Assembly: GCA_009692585.1 (NCBI GenBank)
Contig: SHYX01000018.1
Coordinates: 1-64,000 of the forward strand
Direction of reading: 5' to 3'
DNA from: Myxococcales bacterium
GTDB taxonomy: Bacteria > Myxococcota > UBA796 > SXON01
Length of the DNA stretch: 64,000 nucleotides
Shown in pieces: positions 1 through 9,126 of the stretch. Every line of letters starts with the position of its first letter. The first letter of the stretch is position 1. A program made the position numbers and the translations under genes. Under the pieces are notes generated by a model. It was given only the letters and a program-made list of their open reading frames with translations. It did no database searches and had not been told where the DNA came from.

Positions 1-24
1 GCAAATAGCCGGCATGACGGCGAC

Positions 25-1512
25 TCAGCCGAGGTCGCGGCGAAGGTGACGCCCCCACCACGGCATGTACTTCATCTGGGGACGGAAGGCCTCAGTATCG
101 AAGGGCACAATCAGCCCCTCCTTCAGTGCATCGCGGATCAGTCGCGAGGCCGTGGCGCCGTTCTTCGCGTCCAGCCCGAGGCGCTCGCGGAGCGAGGCGT
201 TGGTGAGGAAGTCCCTTTGGACGAACCGGAGGCAGGCGTGCATGTAGCAGGCCCGCTCACGCTCCACCCGGTCCATGTCGGAGAGCGGCCTCCGATCGTA
301 CAGCACGACGCGCGTGAAGCCTGGAGGAACCTCGATCAACGGCGCCGGAAGGTGATGAACTTCTGTGGCGCTCACCACCTTGTCGAACCCGGACCCGCGC
401 TCTTCGCACACCTCCACGCGTCGCATAAAGGACGCCAAGGCCTCGTTCCGAGAAGTCGGGGGCGTGTCGATGAAGCGGTCGGTCGCCACGAGCGGCTCGC
501 CCGGGTTCGTCACCTCAACGCGGCCGTCGAAGATCTCGAGCATCGGCCCCGCCCCACGCACGGCGAAGTCCTGGTGGATGAGCGCGTTGCCTACCAGTTC
601 GCGAATGGCTTCCCTCGGAAAGGCCGTTAGTTCGACGCGGTGCGCCTCGGGAATCGCCTCGCGGGCTGGGAGAAGCGCCATGACGTGCTCGATCACGCCC
701 TTGAACGCCGCCGCGTAGCCGCGTATCTCCAGATGCTCACGCTCGGTGCCGATCCGACCCTTCCCCTTGTATCGGATCACGCGCATCGCCTTGCGGGCGA
801 GGCCGGGAAACACACGAAGGTCCTTGGCGAAGAGCACGGCGCCGAGGTTGGTGATGTTCCACGTTCCGGCACCTGAGGGGGCGACGAGGCCGTCCGCCCG
901 CAAGGCGTCGACCGTCGCGGCGTGCCCATCTGGAACGGGCAGAGACAGGAGCTCGAAGTAGGCGGGGTAGTCGATCAGGCGGAGGACGTCGGCGACGGTG
1001 ACCCCCGCGGCAGCGACACCCTGCTCAAACGGCGCCTGATCGAGCGTGAGCCACAGAGATCGCTCCTTCTCCGGCAGGTCCTTCAGCTTCTTGGTGACCG
1101 AGCCTAGGCGGATGTACGACTCGTTCTGGAACCGAACCGGGTGGCGGATTGCGCGGTGGACCTCAAGCAGGACGACGCGCAGCCCGCCGACATCGACCTC
1201 GTGAAACCGAAACTCGGGCCGCGGGGTGAGCAGGCGCACCAGTCAATTCTCAAGTTCCTCGTTGCCCTGTCGAGTGGTGTGGGGCTGGAAGCGTGTGCCC
1301 AGCACGCGATGGGAGCCGTCCTCCACGCCCCACACGAGGTAGCCGTGGTCCTTCCCGAACAGCGCAGCCGTGTTGGCGAGCGCGGAGATGTGCTCACCGA
1401 TCTGATCCGGCGCCGAATTGTTGATCTTGAACTCCACCCATTCGCACTCGCGTGGGAGGTGGACGAGTTCTCGGAGCAGGCCAAGGTAGTGCTCGGGGCG
1501 GTCGTCGGTCAC
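25..1512 (-). pseudogene. AlbA_2 / ATP-binding (RecG-like, Schlafen-related) protein gene with in-frame TGA
   Basis: Read from a GTG at 1512, the gene gives an AlbA_2-type N-terminus: an ECEWVEFKINNSA motif, then ISALANTAALF, then GYLVWGVEDG. A TGA codon at 1243-1245 interrupts it right after NEELEN. The same frame then runs on without any shift for 405 codons (LVRLLTPRPEF...). It includes the HATPase_c_4-type segment FPREAIRELVGNALIHQDF, the DGRVEVTNPG motif, and a C-terminal helical region. The family usually has Trp where the TGA lies, so this looks like one TGG to TGA change. Proteins of this family are often accessory transcription or DNA-associated factors; the role here is unknown. It sits at the end of a likely integrated element. 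Only if readthrough occurs, or a GTG at 1239 restarts translation, would a protein be made. Confidence 0.8.
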
Positions 1513-1945
1513 GGGTCGTGCACCTCGGCACTGCAGTAGTACGCGGCGTCGCTCACGGTGGACAGGCACCGGAAAGAGGGAGGGTAGGAGATCGGGCGAG
1601 GAATGCAAGACCGATCGCCGACGAGGCATATCGGATGGGGGTTATTGGCACGGAGTCGAGGCGGCGAAGGCCATCAGCGAAGGGGCGCTTGTCGGCTCGT
1701 CGTTGCCGAGGTCTCGGGTCTGCGCGCCCGACCCCCGAGACCACTACACCGCAGCCGCTCACCACCCCACCATCGTAACCCAACTCGCCCGCGCATCCGC
1801 TTTTCAGCGGTATAGTCGTAACCCACTCCAAACGCCATGATCACACTCTGATCACACTGCCCCATCAAAGTGTACAAGCCCGGCAAGGTGGACAGAAAAA
1901 GTGCAAGGGATACAAGGTACTTGTGATTCCGCAAGGCGCGCCAAC
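1513..1945. other. Non-coding end of a putative integrated element
   Basis: About 430 bp with no convincing gene. Short open frames exist on both strands, but none has family features or a good ribosome site. Base composition is less GC-rich than the flanking genes, especially around 1800-1930. The stretch ends at the tRNA fragment, so it may hold recombinase arm-binding sites; no clear repeats of that kind can be made out by eye. Confidence 0.4.
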
Positions 1946-1994
1946 CGGGCTCATAACCCGAAGGCCACAGGTTCAAATCCTGTTCCCGCAACCA
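1946..1994 (+). repeat. 3' half of an initiator tRNA (fMet, CAT) gene; probable attachment site
   Basis: The sequence reads as an anticodon arm CGGG-CTCATAA-CCCG, a variable region AAGGC, a T-arm with loop TTCAAAT closed by ACAGG/CCTGT, then TCCCGCA and ACCA. This matches the 3' half of an initiator tRNA. The 5' half is missing: no TGCGGGA-like acceptor strand and no D-arm lie at the right distance upstream. Such 3' remnants form when an element integrates into the end of a tRNA gene, with the intact tRNA at the far end. Given the orientation, the element lies to the left and the original chromosome begins to the right. No integrase is seen in the window. Confidence 0.75.
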
Positions 1995-2009
1995 CTAAAA
2001 GGGTACGAA

Positions 2010-2047
2010 GAAAGCCCCGGAATCGCGAAAGCGGTTCCGGGGCTTTC
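2010..2047 (+). terminator. Hairpin after the tRNA fragment, probable tRNA terminator
   Basis: A perfect 13-bp inverted repeat, with arms 2010-2022 and 2035-2047 and a 12-nt loop. No long T-run follows. Its position 15 bp after the tRNA 3' end suggests it is the original terminator of the initiator tRNA transcription unit, left on the chromosome side of the attachment site. Confidence 0.6.
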
Positions 2048-2110
2048 GAGTCTCTGGCTCAATCCGGGCTCAAGCGAATTCTGGGGTTCAGCCGATTCGC
2101 GGGCGGACCG

Positions 2111-2803
2111 CTACTCTCCCCCCTCCACCACCGGCGGGCCCAGCACCGCGGCGGGATGGACGGGAGCAGGCTCACAGGCGCAGGTGTCGTCGGGAGCCCA
2201 ACATGCAAGGCCGCCCTCGACCAACACCACGGCGTCGTCGGCGCGGACCGCGCTCGGGCACACCACTCCGTCGCCCCGTGCCAGGACGGCTACCAGTCCG
2301 TTGCCTTCGTCGCGCGCCGCGAGCGGCTGATTGGCGCGGCCGGCATCGAGGCCCTCCCCCGCCAGCGGGCACGCAGCGAGCACCGGGCGGATCAAGGCGA
2401 CCTGCCAGGCGCTGGCCTGCAGGAAGGTGGCGACCCCCGCGTCGGCGCGACTCAGGCGGGTGTCGAGGCGCGCCCGCGCGTCCCCGGCGATCAACGGGGA
2501 GACGGTCGGCTCGCTTGCCAGCGCCCGCAGCCGGGTGGTCTGGGCGCGCAGGGCCTGGGTCGCCTCGCGCCAGGCGGCGCCGAAACGTTCGAGCCGCCAG
2601 CCTAGCGAGAGCCGCTCGTGATCGCAGGGCGCCTTCGGTGGTTTGCCCTCGGCCCAGGCGCTCTGGAGGGAGAGGACGGCGGTGGCCGTGGCCTCGGCGG
2701 CGGCGGACAGATCGTCGAAGCGAGCCTCCGCAGCGGCGAGTTCCTCCGCACCCGGCGCGAGGTCGGCGGGCGAGGGGGCCAATAGCAGCAGCAGGGCGAT
2801 CAT
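2111..2803 (-). CDS. Secreted protein of unknown function
   Basis: A 230-residue protein starting with a short hydrophobic stretch (MIALLLLLAPSPA) that looks like a signal peptide. An alanine-rich, probably helical middle follows, then a C-terminal part with several cysteines (for example CACEPAP near the end). No known domain is recognised. Its start codon overlaps the end of the upstream ABC ATPase frame by four bases, so it was probably the last gene of that transport operon. It may have worked with the transporter, but nothing in the sequence shows how. Confidence 0.7.
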   Translation of the reverse strand: MIALLLLLAPSPADLAPGAEELAAAEARFDDLSAAAEATATAVLSLQSAWAEGKPPKAPCDHERLSLGWRLERFGAAWREATQALRAQTTRLRALASEPTVSPLIAGDARARLDTRLSRADAGVATFLQASAWQVALIRPVLAACPLAGEGLDAGRANQPLAARDEGNGLVAVLARGDGVVCPSAVRADDAVVLVEGGLACWAPDDTCACEPAPVHPAAVLGPPVVEGGE

Positions 2804-3456
2804 CGATCGGCTCCGAAGTAACGCTCCTCGAGCGCGCCGCCCCGGCGGACCTCCACGATCCTCGCGCCCTCCGCCACCAGGACGCGCAGAAGCTCCGACG
2901 TCGCGTCCGCGAACTCACGCGGGTCGTCGGCGCCGAGGTGCAGCTCGACGAGGGCGCTACGGCCAGGGGGGAAGGGCGCCGCCAGGTGGATGCGCACCTC
3001 ACGGTCGCGACCCGTGACCGCAGCCATGCGGTCGGCGCGCACGCAGCGCCCCTGCTCCAGGATCACCACATGGTCACAGAGGGACTCCAACTCGGGGAGG
3101 TTGTGCGAGGACACCAGGACGGTGGCCCGACCGCGGCGCACGGCGAGCGCCTCGCGGAGGTGACGGGCCTGGCCGGGGTCCAGTCCGGAGGTCGGCTCGT
3201 CGAGCAGGATGAGCTCGGGATCGCCAACCAGCGCGCTGGCAACGGTCAGACGGCGGCGCATGCCATGACTCAGCGTGGCGACGCGGTGGTGGGCCAGATC
3301 GCTCAGCAGCACCCCCTCGAGGCTCTCCCCGGCTGAGCGTCGCGCCGCCGCGGCGTCGAGCCCCTGCAGTCGCGCCCAGGCGTAGAGCAGCTCGCCGGGG
3401 GTGCTGTCGGTGGGGAGCTCCGCGTCCTGCGGGAGGATGCCGACGCGGCCGCGAAG
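2800..3456 (-). pseudogene. ABC transporter ATPase lacking its N-terminal (Walker A) part
   Basis: The frame picks up an ABC ATPase just before the Q-loop (RVGILPQDAELP). It then has a signature-like LSHGMRRRL, Walker B ELILLDEPTSGLDPG, and the H-loop VLVSSHNLPELES. The C-terminal domain is complete. The roughly 75-80 residues that should carry the Walker A loop are absent. Upstream, the sequence switches directly into the preceding permease gene in another frame near 3444-3456. No start codon suits the remaining piece. A deletion, or an assembly error, that removed the ATPase start and the permease end explains this best. As it stands the ATPase cannot bind ATP normally. Confidence 0.8.
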
Positions 3457-4055
3457 AGCATCGCCCGCCCCAGGTGCTCCAGGCTTCCGATGAAGAGCCC
3501 GAGCGGCGGCACCTGCACCATCAACGTGAGCCCCACGATCTCGGTGACGACGACGCCGGTCAAGCCCGCCAAAACGCCCATCACCACCTGCCCAGCCAGC
3601 TTGCCGAGCACGATCGTCAGGCGTTCGGTCCGGAGCGCAAGGAAACGGATGGACCGGATCTCCAACTCGGTGGAGAGGGTCGTCGACGTTCCGGCCCTCC
3701 AGAAGACCGGCAGGAGCACCATCGCCACCGCCCCAGACCACAGCGCCAGGACCGGCACGTCCAGGAGCGCGTCGAGTCGGCCGGAGTCGCCGACGAGATC
3801 CCCCAAGAAACGACGAAGCTTGCTGGACGTCAACAGCTCCGCGATCAGCGCCCCCGGCCGCTCGGTCCGCGAGACGCCCATCGCCATCGCCGCCTGGCCC
3901 TCCAGTTCCTTGAGGCCTTGGACATACCCCCAGTGGCCGGCGCCGGTGGCGGCCGCATAGGCGAGCAGGAGCACGAGCAGCAGGCGCTTTCGGAGAGCTT
4001 GTTGCACTTCGTATGTCGCGACCACCACGATATCGGGGAGCACGCCGCGGCTCAT
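3444..4055 (-). pseudogene. ABC-2 type permease lacking its C-terminal part
   Basis: About 200 residues of an ABC-type membrane subunit: an N-terminal membrane segment around residues 22-40 (KRLLLVLLLAYAAATGAG), a second at 101-117 (PVLALWSGAVAMVLLPV), and two more at about 152-192. After SLEHLGRAMLFA (residue about 202) homology stops. The frame then reads through the neighbouring ATPase sequence out of phase, ending at 3303 with a Ser/Arg-rich tail. Permeases of this type are usually 250-280 residues, so the last helices are lost. The start ATG overlaps the stop of the upstream gene. The exporter was probably functional before the loss. Confidence 0.75.
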
Positions 4056-4579
4056 TCGTCCGCCGCCATCTCCAGGCGCTGCAGGGCCTGCAGGGTGGAG
4101 CCGTCGATGTACGAGAAGGGATCGAGCGTCGCATCGTCGAGGCCCGCTCGGGTTTCGTCGTCGATCGAGGCGGCGAAGACGTCGTCGGCCTCGATGAGGG
4201 CGGCGCGGGTTTGGGCGGCGCGAGCGTCGACTGCGGCGCGCATGGCCTCGGGATCGTCCAGCGCCGGCAGGTGGTCATCACCTCCCGGGGGTTCTGGAGC
4301 GGCGACGACGACGTCGCCAGCGAGCGCGTCGCCCGATGCGCGCTCCCCGGTGGCACGGCGCCGGTGAGCCTCGGGGTCGCCGGTCGGGCCGGGTCGGTGG
4401 GCACCGCGCAGCATCTCCGTGATTCCGGCGCTGGCCGCACCCCGTTTGCAGCGCTTCGCTTCGCGCGCCAACTGATCGCGTTCGGCCCTGGACTCCAACA
4501 ACTCACCGCGGGGTTGCCACGCCCCGAGCACCATGCCCACGCCCAACGCCAACACCACGATCAGGAAGGGTCGGCCCAT
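4052..4579 (-). CDS. Membrane-anchored protein of unknown function
   Basis: A 175-residue protein with one N-terminal membrane helix (residues about 4-20, FLIVVLALGVGMVLGAW), then a charged and Ala-rich extracytoplasmic region. The C-terminus is acidic (DDVFAASIDDE, then DGSTLQALQRLEM). I chose the ATG at 4579 because the helix follows at once; the open frame continues further upstream but with unlikely sequence. The stop overlaps the start of the ABC permease by four bases, so it is the first gene of that operon. It may have been an accessory subunit. No family is recognised. Confidence 0.6.
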   Translation of the reverse strand: MGRPFLIVVLALGVGMVLGAWQPRGELLESRAERDQLAREAKRCKRGAASAGITEMLRGAHRPGPTGDPEAHRRRATGERASGDALAGDVVVAAPEPPGGDDHLPALDDPEAMRAAVDARAAQTRAALIEADDVFAASIDDETRAGLDDATLDPFSYIDGSTLQALQRLEMAADE

Positions 4580-4826
4580 GGGTCGGCTTAACTTAACCAG
4601 AAGCAGCCTACGACGCCCGGAAGTCGGGGCACCCGCCGCGTGGCTAAGGCGCCTGGATGTGGTGCTCTCCCCCCAACCCCGCAGTCCCCCACCGACGGGC
4701 GGCATGGGTCCGCCCATCTCGCGAAAATTCTTTTCGTGAAACTCTTGACGTGCCAAGAGCAGGGTGAGACTCTGGCCGAACCTCCCCCCTGCTGGTCTGA
4801 TTTCTCCCCGCTGCTCCGGTTCCCCC
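4580..4826. other. Divergent intergenic region upstream of the M23 peptidase
   Basis: 247 bp between two divergent starts. It holds two small inverted repeats: GGGCGG (4697-4702) with CCGCCC (4710-4715), and CGAAAA (4722-4727) with TTTTCG (4731-4736). A TTGACG hexamer at 4745-4750 could be part of a promoter for the peptidase gene, but no good -10 box follows at normal spacing. No gene is seen here. Confidence 0.4.
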
Positions 4827-5888
4827 ATGATCCCCGACTTCCTCAAGAGCCCTCCGCTCGGTAAACCTTGGTTGCTCTATGCTTTCCTTGGTACGAGCCT
4901 CGTCCTGAACCTCGCGCTCGCCGTCCAGGGCGCCGGCGCCTCCGCGGAGGTGTCTGTCGCGACGGCGGCACCGACGGAGGGCGCCGCCCAGGTCGCCACC
5001 CAGGTCGCCACGATCGCGCCCGACGCGCCGAACGTCGCCATCCCGCCCGAGCTCGTGCCGCCGCTGCCCGAGCCGCTCGGTGTCACACACCGCGCCGGGA
5101 CCACCGTGTTCTCGGCCCCGGTGCAGGGCTCGTTGAGCGTCACCTTCCAGAACGCGCCGTCGGCCTCCCCCGCCGCGCTCAGCGCCGTGTATTCGCGGCT
5201 GTTCGTCTGGGACATCGACGTGCGCCGCGACCTCCACAAGGGGGACCGCGTCGACGTGCTGTTCGAGGAGAATGAAGGCCTGGAGCCGCTGGTGCTCGCC
5301 GCGCGCCTGACGCTGAACCCCGGTGCGCCCAACGCGCGCGTCGTCGATGCCTTTCGGTATCAGGCCCAGGGCGATCGGTTCGCAAGCTACTGGTCCTCGG
5401 ATGGAACCGAGGTTCCTCGCCGACTCATCGACGGACCGCTCAGCGACTACGAGCAGATCACCAGCCTGTTGAAGGACCGCCCCACGCACGAGGGCATGGA
5501 CTTCAAGACGCCAATCGGCTCGGACGTGCTGGCCCCTCGCGCGGCCAAGGTGCTCCGGGTCAACTGGAATCACGCCGCGAACGGCAACTGCATCGAGCTT
5601 CGGTTCACGGACGGCGCCACGGCCAAGTTCCTCCACCTCAACGAAAACGACGTGAAGGAGGGACAATCGGTCACGGCGGGCGAGGTCCTCGGGCGCTCCG
5701 GGAATACCGGGCGTTCCACCGGTCCTCACCTTCACTACCAGATCGAGAAGGGGGGCCGCGTCGTCGATCCTGTGGACTACCACGGCACCCTACGTCGCAA
5801 GCTGCCGAGCGAGCTGATGGCGGACTTCGCGAAGAAGAGCGCCGAGTTGGCGGCGCAGCTCGAAACCGAGGTCGCGGCCGCGCTCTGA
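4827..5888 (+). CDS. M23-family metallopeptidase (peptidoglycan endopeptidase-like)
   Basis: A 353-residue protein. An N-terminal membrane helix (residues about 14-33, PWLLYAFLGTSLVLNLALAV) anchors it, an Ala/Thr/Pro-rich linker follows, then a beta-rich middle domain (about 85-215). The C-terminal lysostaphin-like domain contains HEGMDF (near residue 221), KFLHL, and GPHLHYQ (near residue 300), the zinc ligands and catalytic histidines of M23 enzymes. These enzymes cut peptide crosslinks of peptidoglycan in the periplasm, or act as division or morphogenesis factors. The ATG at 4827 places the helix at the start. All the key residues are present, so it is likely active. The gene stands alone, facing the 5-oxoprolinase operon. 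Confidence 0.9.
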   Translation: MIPDFLKSPPLGKPWLLYAFLGTSLVLNLALAVQGAGASAEVSVATAAPTEGAAQVATQVATIAPDAPNVAIPPELVPPLPEPLGVTHRAGTTVFSAPVQGSLSVTFQNAPSASPAALSAVYSRLFVWDIDVRRDLHKGDRVDVLFEENEGLEPLVLAARLTLNPGAPNARVVDAFRYQAQGDRFASYWSSDGTEVPRRLIDGPLSDYEQITSLLKDRPTHEGMDFKTPIGSDVLAPRAAKVLRVNWNHAANGNCIELRFTDGATAKFLHLNENDVKEGQSVTAGEVLGRSGNTGRSTGPHLHYQIEKGGRVVDPVDYHGTLRRKLPSELMADFAKKSAELAAQLETEVAAAL

Positions 5889-5907
5889 TCGCGCCGACAA
5901 CACCGGC

Positions 5908-8900
5908 TCACCGATCCGGATCCGCCCCGAAGCCCCCGCCGCCCGGCGTCTCGAGTCGAACGCGGTCGCCCGGGTTCAGGGCCGCGGGCTGGCCGTCCCA
6001 GGGGGAAACGACGCCCTCTCGAATCAGGGTCGCGCGTCCCGGGGCCCCGTGGCCGCCACCGGCCAGCCCCTGCGCTCCGCCGGGGCGCCAGGCCGCCAAG
6101 AGCGAGGCGGTGGCGTGCTCGCGGAGTTCCAGCTCGCGCACCAGACCGTCCCCTCCGACGTGCACCCCCCTCCCTCCACTCGCCGCGCGTAGCGAGAATC
6201 GGCGAACACGGAGCGGCAGGCGTGCCTCAAGGATTTCCGGATCGGTCGCGCGGGTGTTGGTCATGTGGACCTGGGCGCCGCTCTGTCCGGCGCAGTCGGG
6301 CGTCGAGCCGAGGCCGCCGCCGATCGTCTCGTAGAATGCCCAGTCTTTCCCGCCGAGGGTCAGGTTGTTCATCGTGCCTTGCGAGGCGGCGCGCACGCCG
6401 AGCGCGGCGAAGCAGAGGTCGACCAGGCGTTGCGACGTCTCGACGTTGCCGCCCACGACTGCGGCCGCCGGGGGTGGATCAAGCAGGCTGCCCGGTCGCG
6501 TCAGGATGTGTGTAGCACGCAAGATACCCTCGTTGAGCGGCAGCTCCACGCCCATGAGCACCCGGATCACGTACACCACGACCGCGCGGACCACCGCCCG
6601 TGGTGCGTTGAGGTTGCCGGGGTGGGCGTCGCCGCTCTCGCGGAAGTCGAAGGTGCCGCCGGCGATACGCACGTGCAGGCGAACGCCGTCGAGTTCCTCC
6701 TCGGCTTCCCCGGCGAGGCTCGGCAACACGCGGGAGGCGGCGGCCGCCACGGCGTCCACTAGACGCTGCATCCATCGATCGAGCTCCGGGCCGGTGCCCA
6801 GCGCTCGCAGCGCGCCGGCGCAATGATCGGCCGACGCGAGCTGCGCTTCCAGATCAGCGGCGACGGTGCCCGGGTCTCGACATCCCTCCAACTCCGGAAG
6901 CGCGACTCGGCCGGCCGAGCGCAACGGAAAGCGGCGGAAGACCAATCCCTCGTCGGCCAGGCACGTCGAGTGCGGCGGCATGCTCCCGGGGCTGACGCCG
7001 CCGACGTCCACGTGGTGGGCTCGGTTGCCGACGAAAAAGCGCACGCCGTCTAGGATCACACAGCGCACCACGGTGAGGTCGGGGAGGTGGGAGCCCCCCG
7101 CCTGCGGGTCGTTGGTCAGCCAGGCGTCGCCGTCGGCAGGCTCGGCCACGGCGGAGACGATGTCGCGGACGGTTTCGCCCATCGCGCCAAGATGCACCGG
7201 TACGTGCGGTGCGTTCGCCACCAGCGTGCCGTTCCCGTCGAAGAGCGCGCACGAGAAGTCCAGGCGCTCGCGGATGTTCACCGAACGCGCCAGCCGGCGT
7301 AGCACCTCGCCCGCCTCCTCGGCGGCCGACATCAGCCGAGCGCCCCACAGCGGAAGCAGGCTGGCCGGGTCCTCCATGCCCGAGGAGCGTGAGCCGACGA
7401 GCCGTCGAAGGCGGAACAGCACCCCCTGACGCTCCGCACGCCAGCCGTCGGCGACCCAAACCGACGTCCCCGGAAGGTCCAGCCGCGCCGGACCGTCGAG
7501 CTGCCGCGGCGTCGCCTCCGGCCACACGGGCGCGGGCAAGGGCTCTGGCCTGGGTGCAACCGAGCGGCAGCGTGCGTTCACCACGTCCAGCGAACGATCA
7601 TGCCGCACGAATCCAAAGCGGCGTCGATGCTCGATCTCGAAGGCGGCCGCGGCCGCGTCGGGGCTCTGCGCCTCGACGGCCAGGACGGCGTCGGTGCCAC
7701 GGACGCGGATGTCGAGCTGGCACTGGAGCTCGCCGAGGGCGGGGAGCGCGGCCGCCATGCTGGCCCAGGCGGCTTGCACCGCCGGCCATCCCGCCGGGAG
7801 CGGAGCCCAGATGGGCGTCACCGCTTCCTCCGACGCCCGCGCGAGTGCCTGCCCCCAGGCGCTGAGCACCGGGGCACAGGCGTGGACCAGGACCTCGTCG
7901 ATACCAAGCTTCTCGGCGACGACGCAGGCATGTTGGCCGGCCGCTCCACCGAAGGCGACCAGCGCCGCTCGGCGCACGTCGAGGCCCCGGCGCAGGGCCA
8001 GGCGGCGGATGGCGTCGGCCATCGCCTCCCGTGCGATGGCCAGAAAGGCATCGGCCGGGCCGGGAAGCCGGATGGCCTCCAGGTGGAGATCCAGCGGGAA
8101 GTTCGCCACGTCGACGAGCCCGGCGTCGATCGCCGCGTCGGTCAACGTGGGTGGTCCACCGCGTCCAAGTGCTTGCGGTCCCGGATCCGCCCCCGCCGAC
8201 TCCGGTCCGACGGTGTAGCCGAGCGCGTCGCGACCGAGGATCGACCCGCCGCCCGCGGCGACGGTCTCGATCTCCAATGCGGGGCGGCCCACCCGGAGCC
8301 CGGCTACGCGCCAACCCGGCTGCCGCCGCGTCAGGCGACCGGGCTCCACCACGCAGACGTCGGTGCTCGTGCCCCCCATGTCGAGGCCGACGGCCAACGA
8401 CAGCCCAGCGAGCACCGCCACCGCCTCGACCGCCAGCGCGCCGCCAGCCGGCCCCGACAGCACGGCGTCGGGAGCGCGCAGCGCTTGCGCCGCGGTGAGC
8501 GTCCCGTCGGAGCGAATCGCCAGGGCCGTGTGTGGAATCCGGTCCGAGCGGAGCGCGCGGTGGAGGACCGGGGAGACCGCGGCGTCGAGGAGCGCGGTCT
8601 CGACGCGGGCGAGGTAGCCCACCTCCGGCGAGAGCCGGTGTCCCAGCGAGATCTCGGTTCCGACGGGGAGCAGGGCGGCCAGTGCCAGCTCGTGGGACGG
8701 ATTCCAGCAACTGCCGAAGCAGACGATGGCGACGGCGTCGATGTCGCGGAGGTCGAGGACGGGGGCCTCCAACGCGTCGACCTCACCGCCATCGGGACCG
8801 TGGCGCCCCCTGGCCTCGACCACGCGCGTCGCGAGCGGGGGCGGCCAGCGGTCGTCGGGCAGAAACAGCCCGCGCCGGGCCATGTCCCCGATGCGCACCA

Positions 8901-9126
8901 GGTCCGCGAACCCCTCGGTGACGACAAGAAGGACGCGTACGACTCGACGCTCCAACAGGGCATTTGTCGCGACCGTGGTTCCGAATGTGATCGGGCCCGC
9001 GGCCAGTGCGCCCACGACGGCGTCGTCGGACGGCACCTTCCGCATCGTGACGGTTCCGGCGTCATCCACGTGCACGAAGTCGGTGAAGGTGCCACCGCGA
9101 TCAACGTAGGTATGCGGCCGGCTCAC
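5908..9126 (-). CDS. 5-oxoprolinase / hydantoinase A-B fusion
   Basis: A 1072-residue cytoplasmic enzyme. The N-terminal half is HyuA-like, with VDRGGTFTDFVHV (residues about 8-20), FGTTVATNALL, and a second phosphate-binding loop, LDMGGTSTDVCVV, near residue 250. The C-terminal half, from about residue 500, is HyuB-like, with LTNDPQAGGSHLPD, NRAHHVDVGG, NGILRATHI-type and final GGGGFG motifs. The one-chain A+B layout is that of ATP-dependent 5-oxoprolinase, which opens 5-oxoproline to glutamate. N-methylhydantoinase or acetophenone-type activity cannot be excluded. It starts with GTG overlapping the stop of the upstream gene by four bases, so it is translationally coupled and is the last gene of a three-gene operon. 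Confidence 0.88.
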   Translation of the reverse strand: MSRPHTYVDRGGTFTDFVHVDDAGTVTMRKVPSDDAVVGALAAGPITFGTTVATNALLERRVVRVLLVVTEGFADLVRIGDMARRGLFLPDDRWPPPLATRVVEARGRHGPDGGEVDALEAPVLDLRDIDAVAIVCFGSCWNPSHELALAALLPVGTEISLGHRLSPEVGYLARVETALLDAAVSPVLHRALRSDRIPHTALAIRSDGTLTAAQALRAPDAVLSGPAGGALAVEAVAVLAGLSLAVGLDMGGTSTDVCVVEPGRLTRRQPGWRVAGLRVGRPALEIETVAAGGGSILGRDALGYTVGPESAGADPGPQALGRGGPPTLTDAAIDAGLVDVANFPLDLHLEAIRLPGPADAFLAIAREAMADAIRRLALRRGLDVRRAALVAFGGAAGQHACVVAEKLGIDEVLVHACAPVLSAWGQALARASEEAVTPIWAPLPAGWPAVQAAWASMAAALPALGELQCQLDIRVRGTDAVLAVEAQSPDAAAAAFEIEHRRRFGFVRHDRSLDVVNARCRSVAPRPEPLPAPVWPEATPRQLDGPARLDLPGTSVWVADGWRAERQGVLFRLRRLVGSRSSGMEDPASLLPLWGARLMSAAEEAGEVLRRLARSVNIRERLDFSCALFDGNGTLVANAPHVPVHLGAMGETVRDIVSAVAEPADGDAWLTNDPQAGGSHLPDLTVVRCVILDGVRFFVGNRAHHVDVGGVSPGSMPPHSTCLADEGLVFRRFPLRSAGRVALPELEGCRDPGTVAADLEAQLASADHCAGALRALGTGPELDRWMQRLVDAVAAAASRVLPSLAGEAEEELDGVRLHVRIAGGTFDFRESGDAHPGNLNAPRAVVRAVVVYVIRVLMGVELPLNEGILRATHILTRPGSLLDPPPAAAVVGGNVETSQRLVDLCFAALGVRAASQGTMNNLTLGGKDWAFYETIGGGLGSTPDCAGQSGAQVHMTNTRATDPEILEARLPLRVRRFSLRAASGGRGVHVGGDGLVRELELREHATASLLAAWRPGGAQGLAGGGHGAPGRATLIREGVVSPWDGQPAALNPGDRVRLETPGGGGFGADPDR

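Noticed and set aside
1243..1245. Selenocysteine or a recoded TGA
   Set aside because: TGA serves as a normal stop in many overlapping gene pairs here, no Sec hairpin is evident after it, and the expected residue is Trp, so a nonsense change is simpler.
1674..1991. Minus-strand 105-codon frame beginning MREQDLNLWPSGYEP
   Set aside because: This is the well-known false protein produced by the antisense of a tRNA 3' half; it only reflects the tRNA fragment at 1946-1994.
3460..4506. N-terminal part of the minus-strand frame that contains the ABC ATPase
   Set aside because: It is out-of-phase sequence of the permease and anchor genes; no Walker A or ABC motif occurs there, which is why the ATPase is called truncated.
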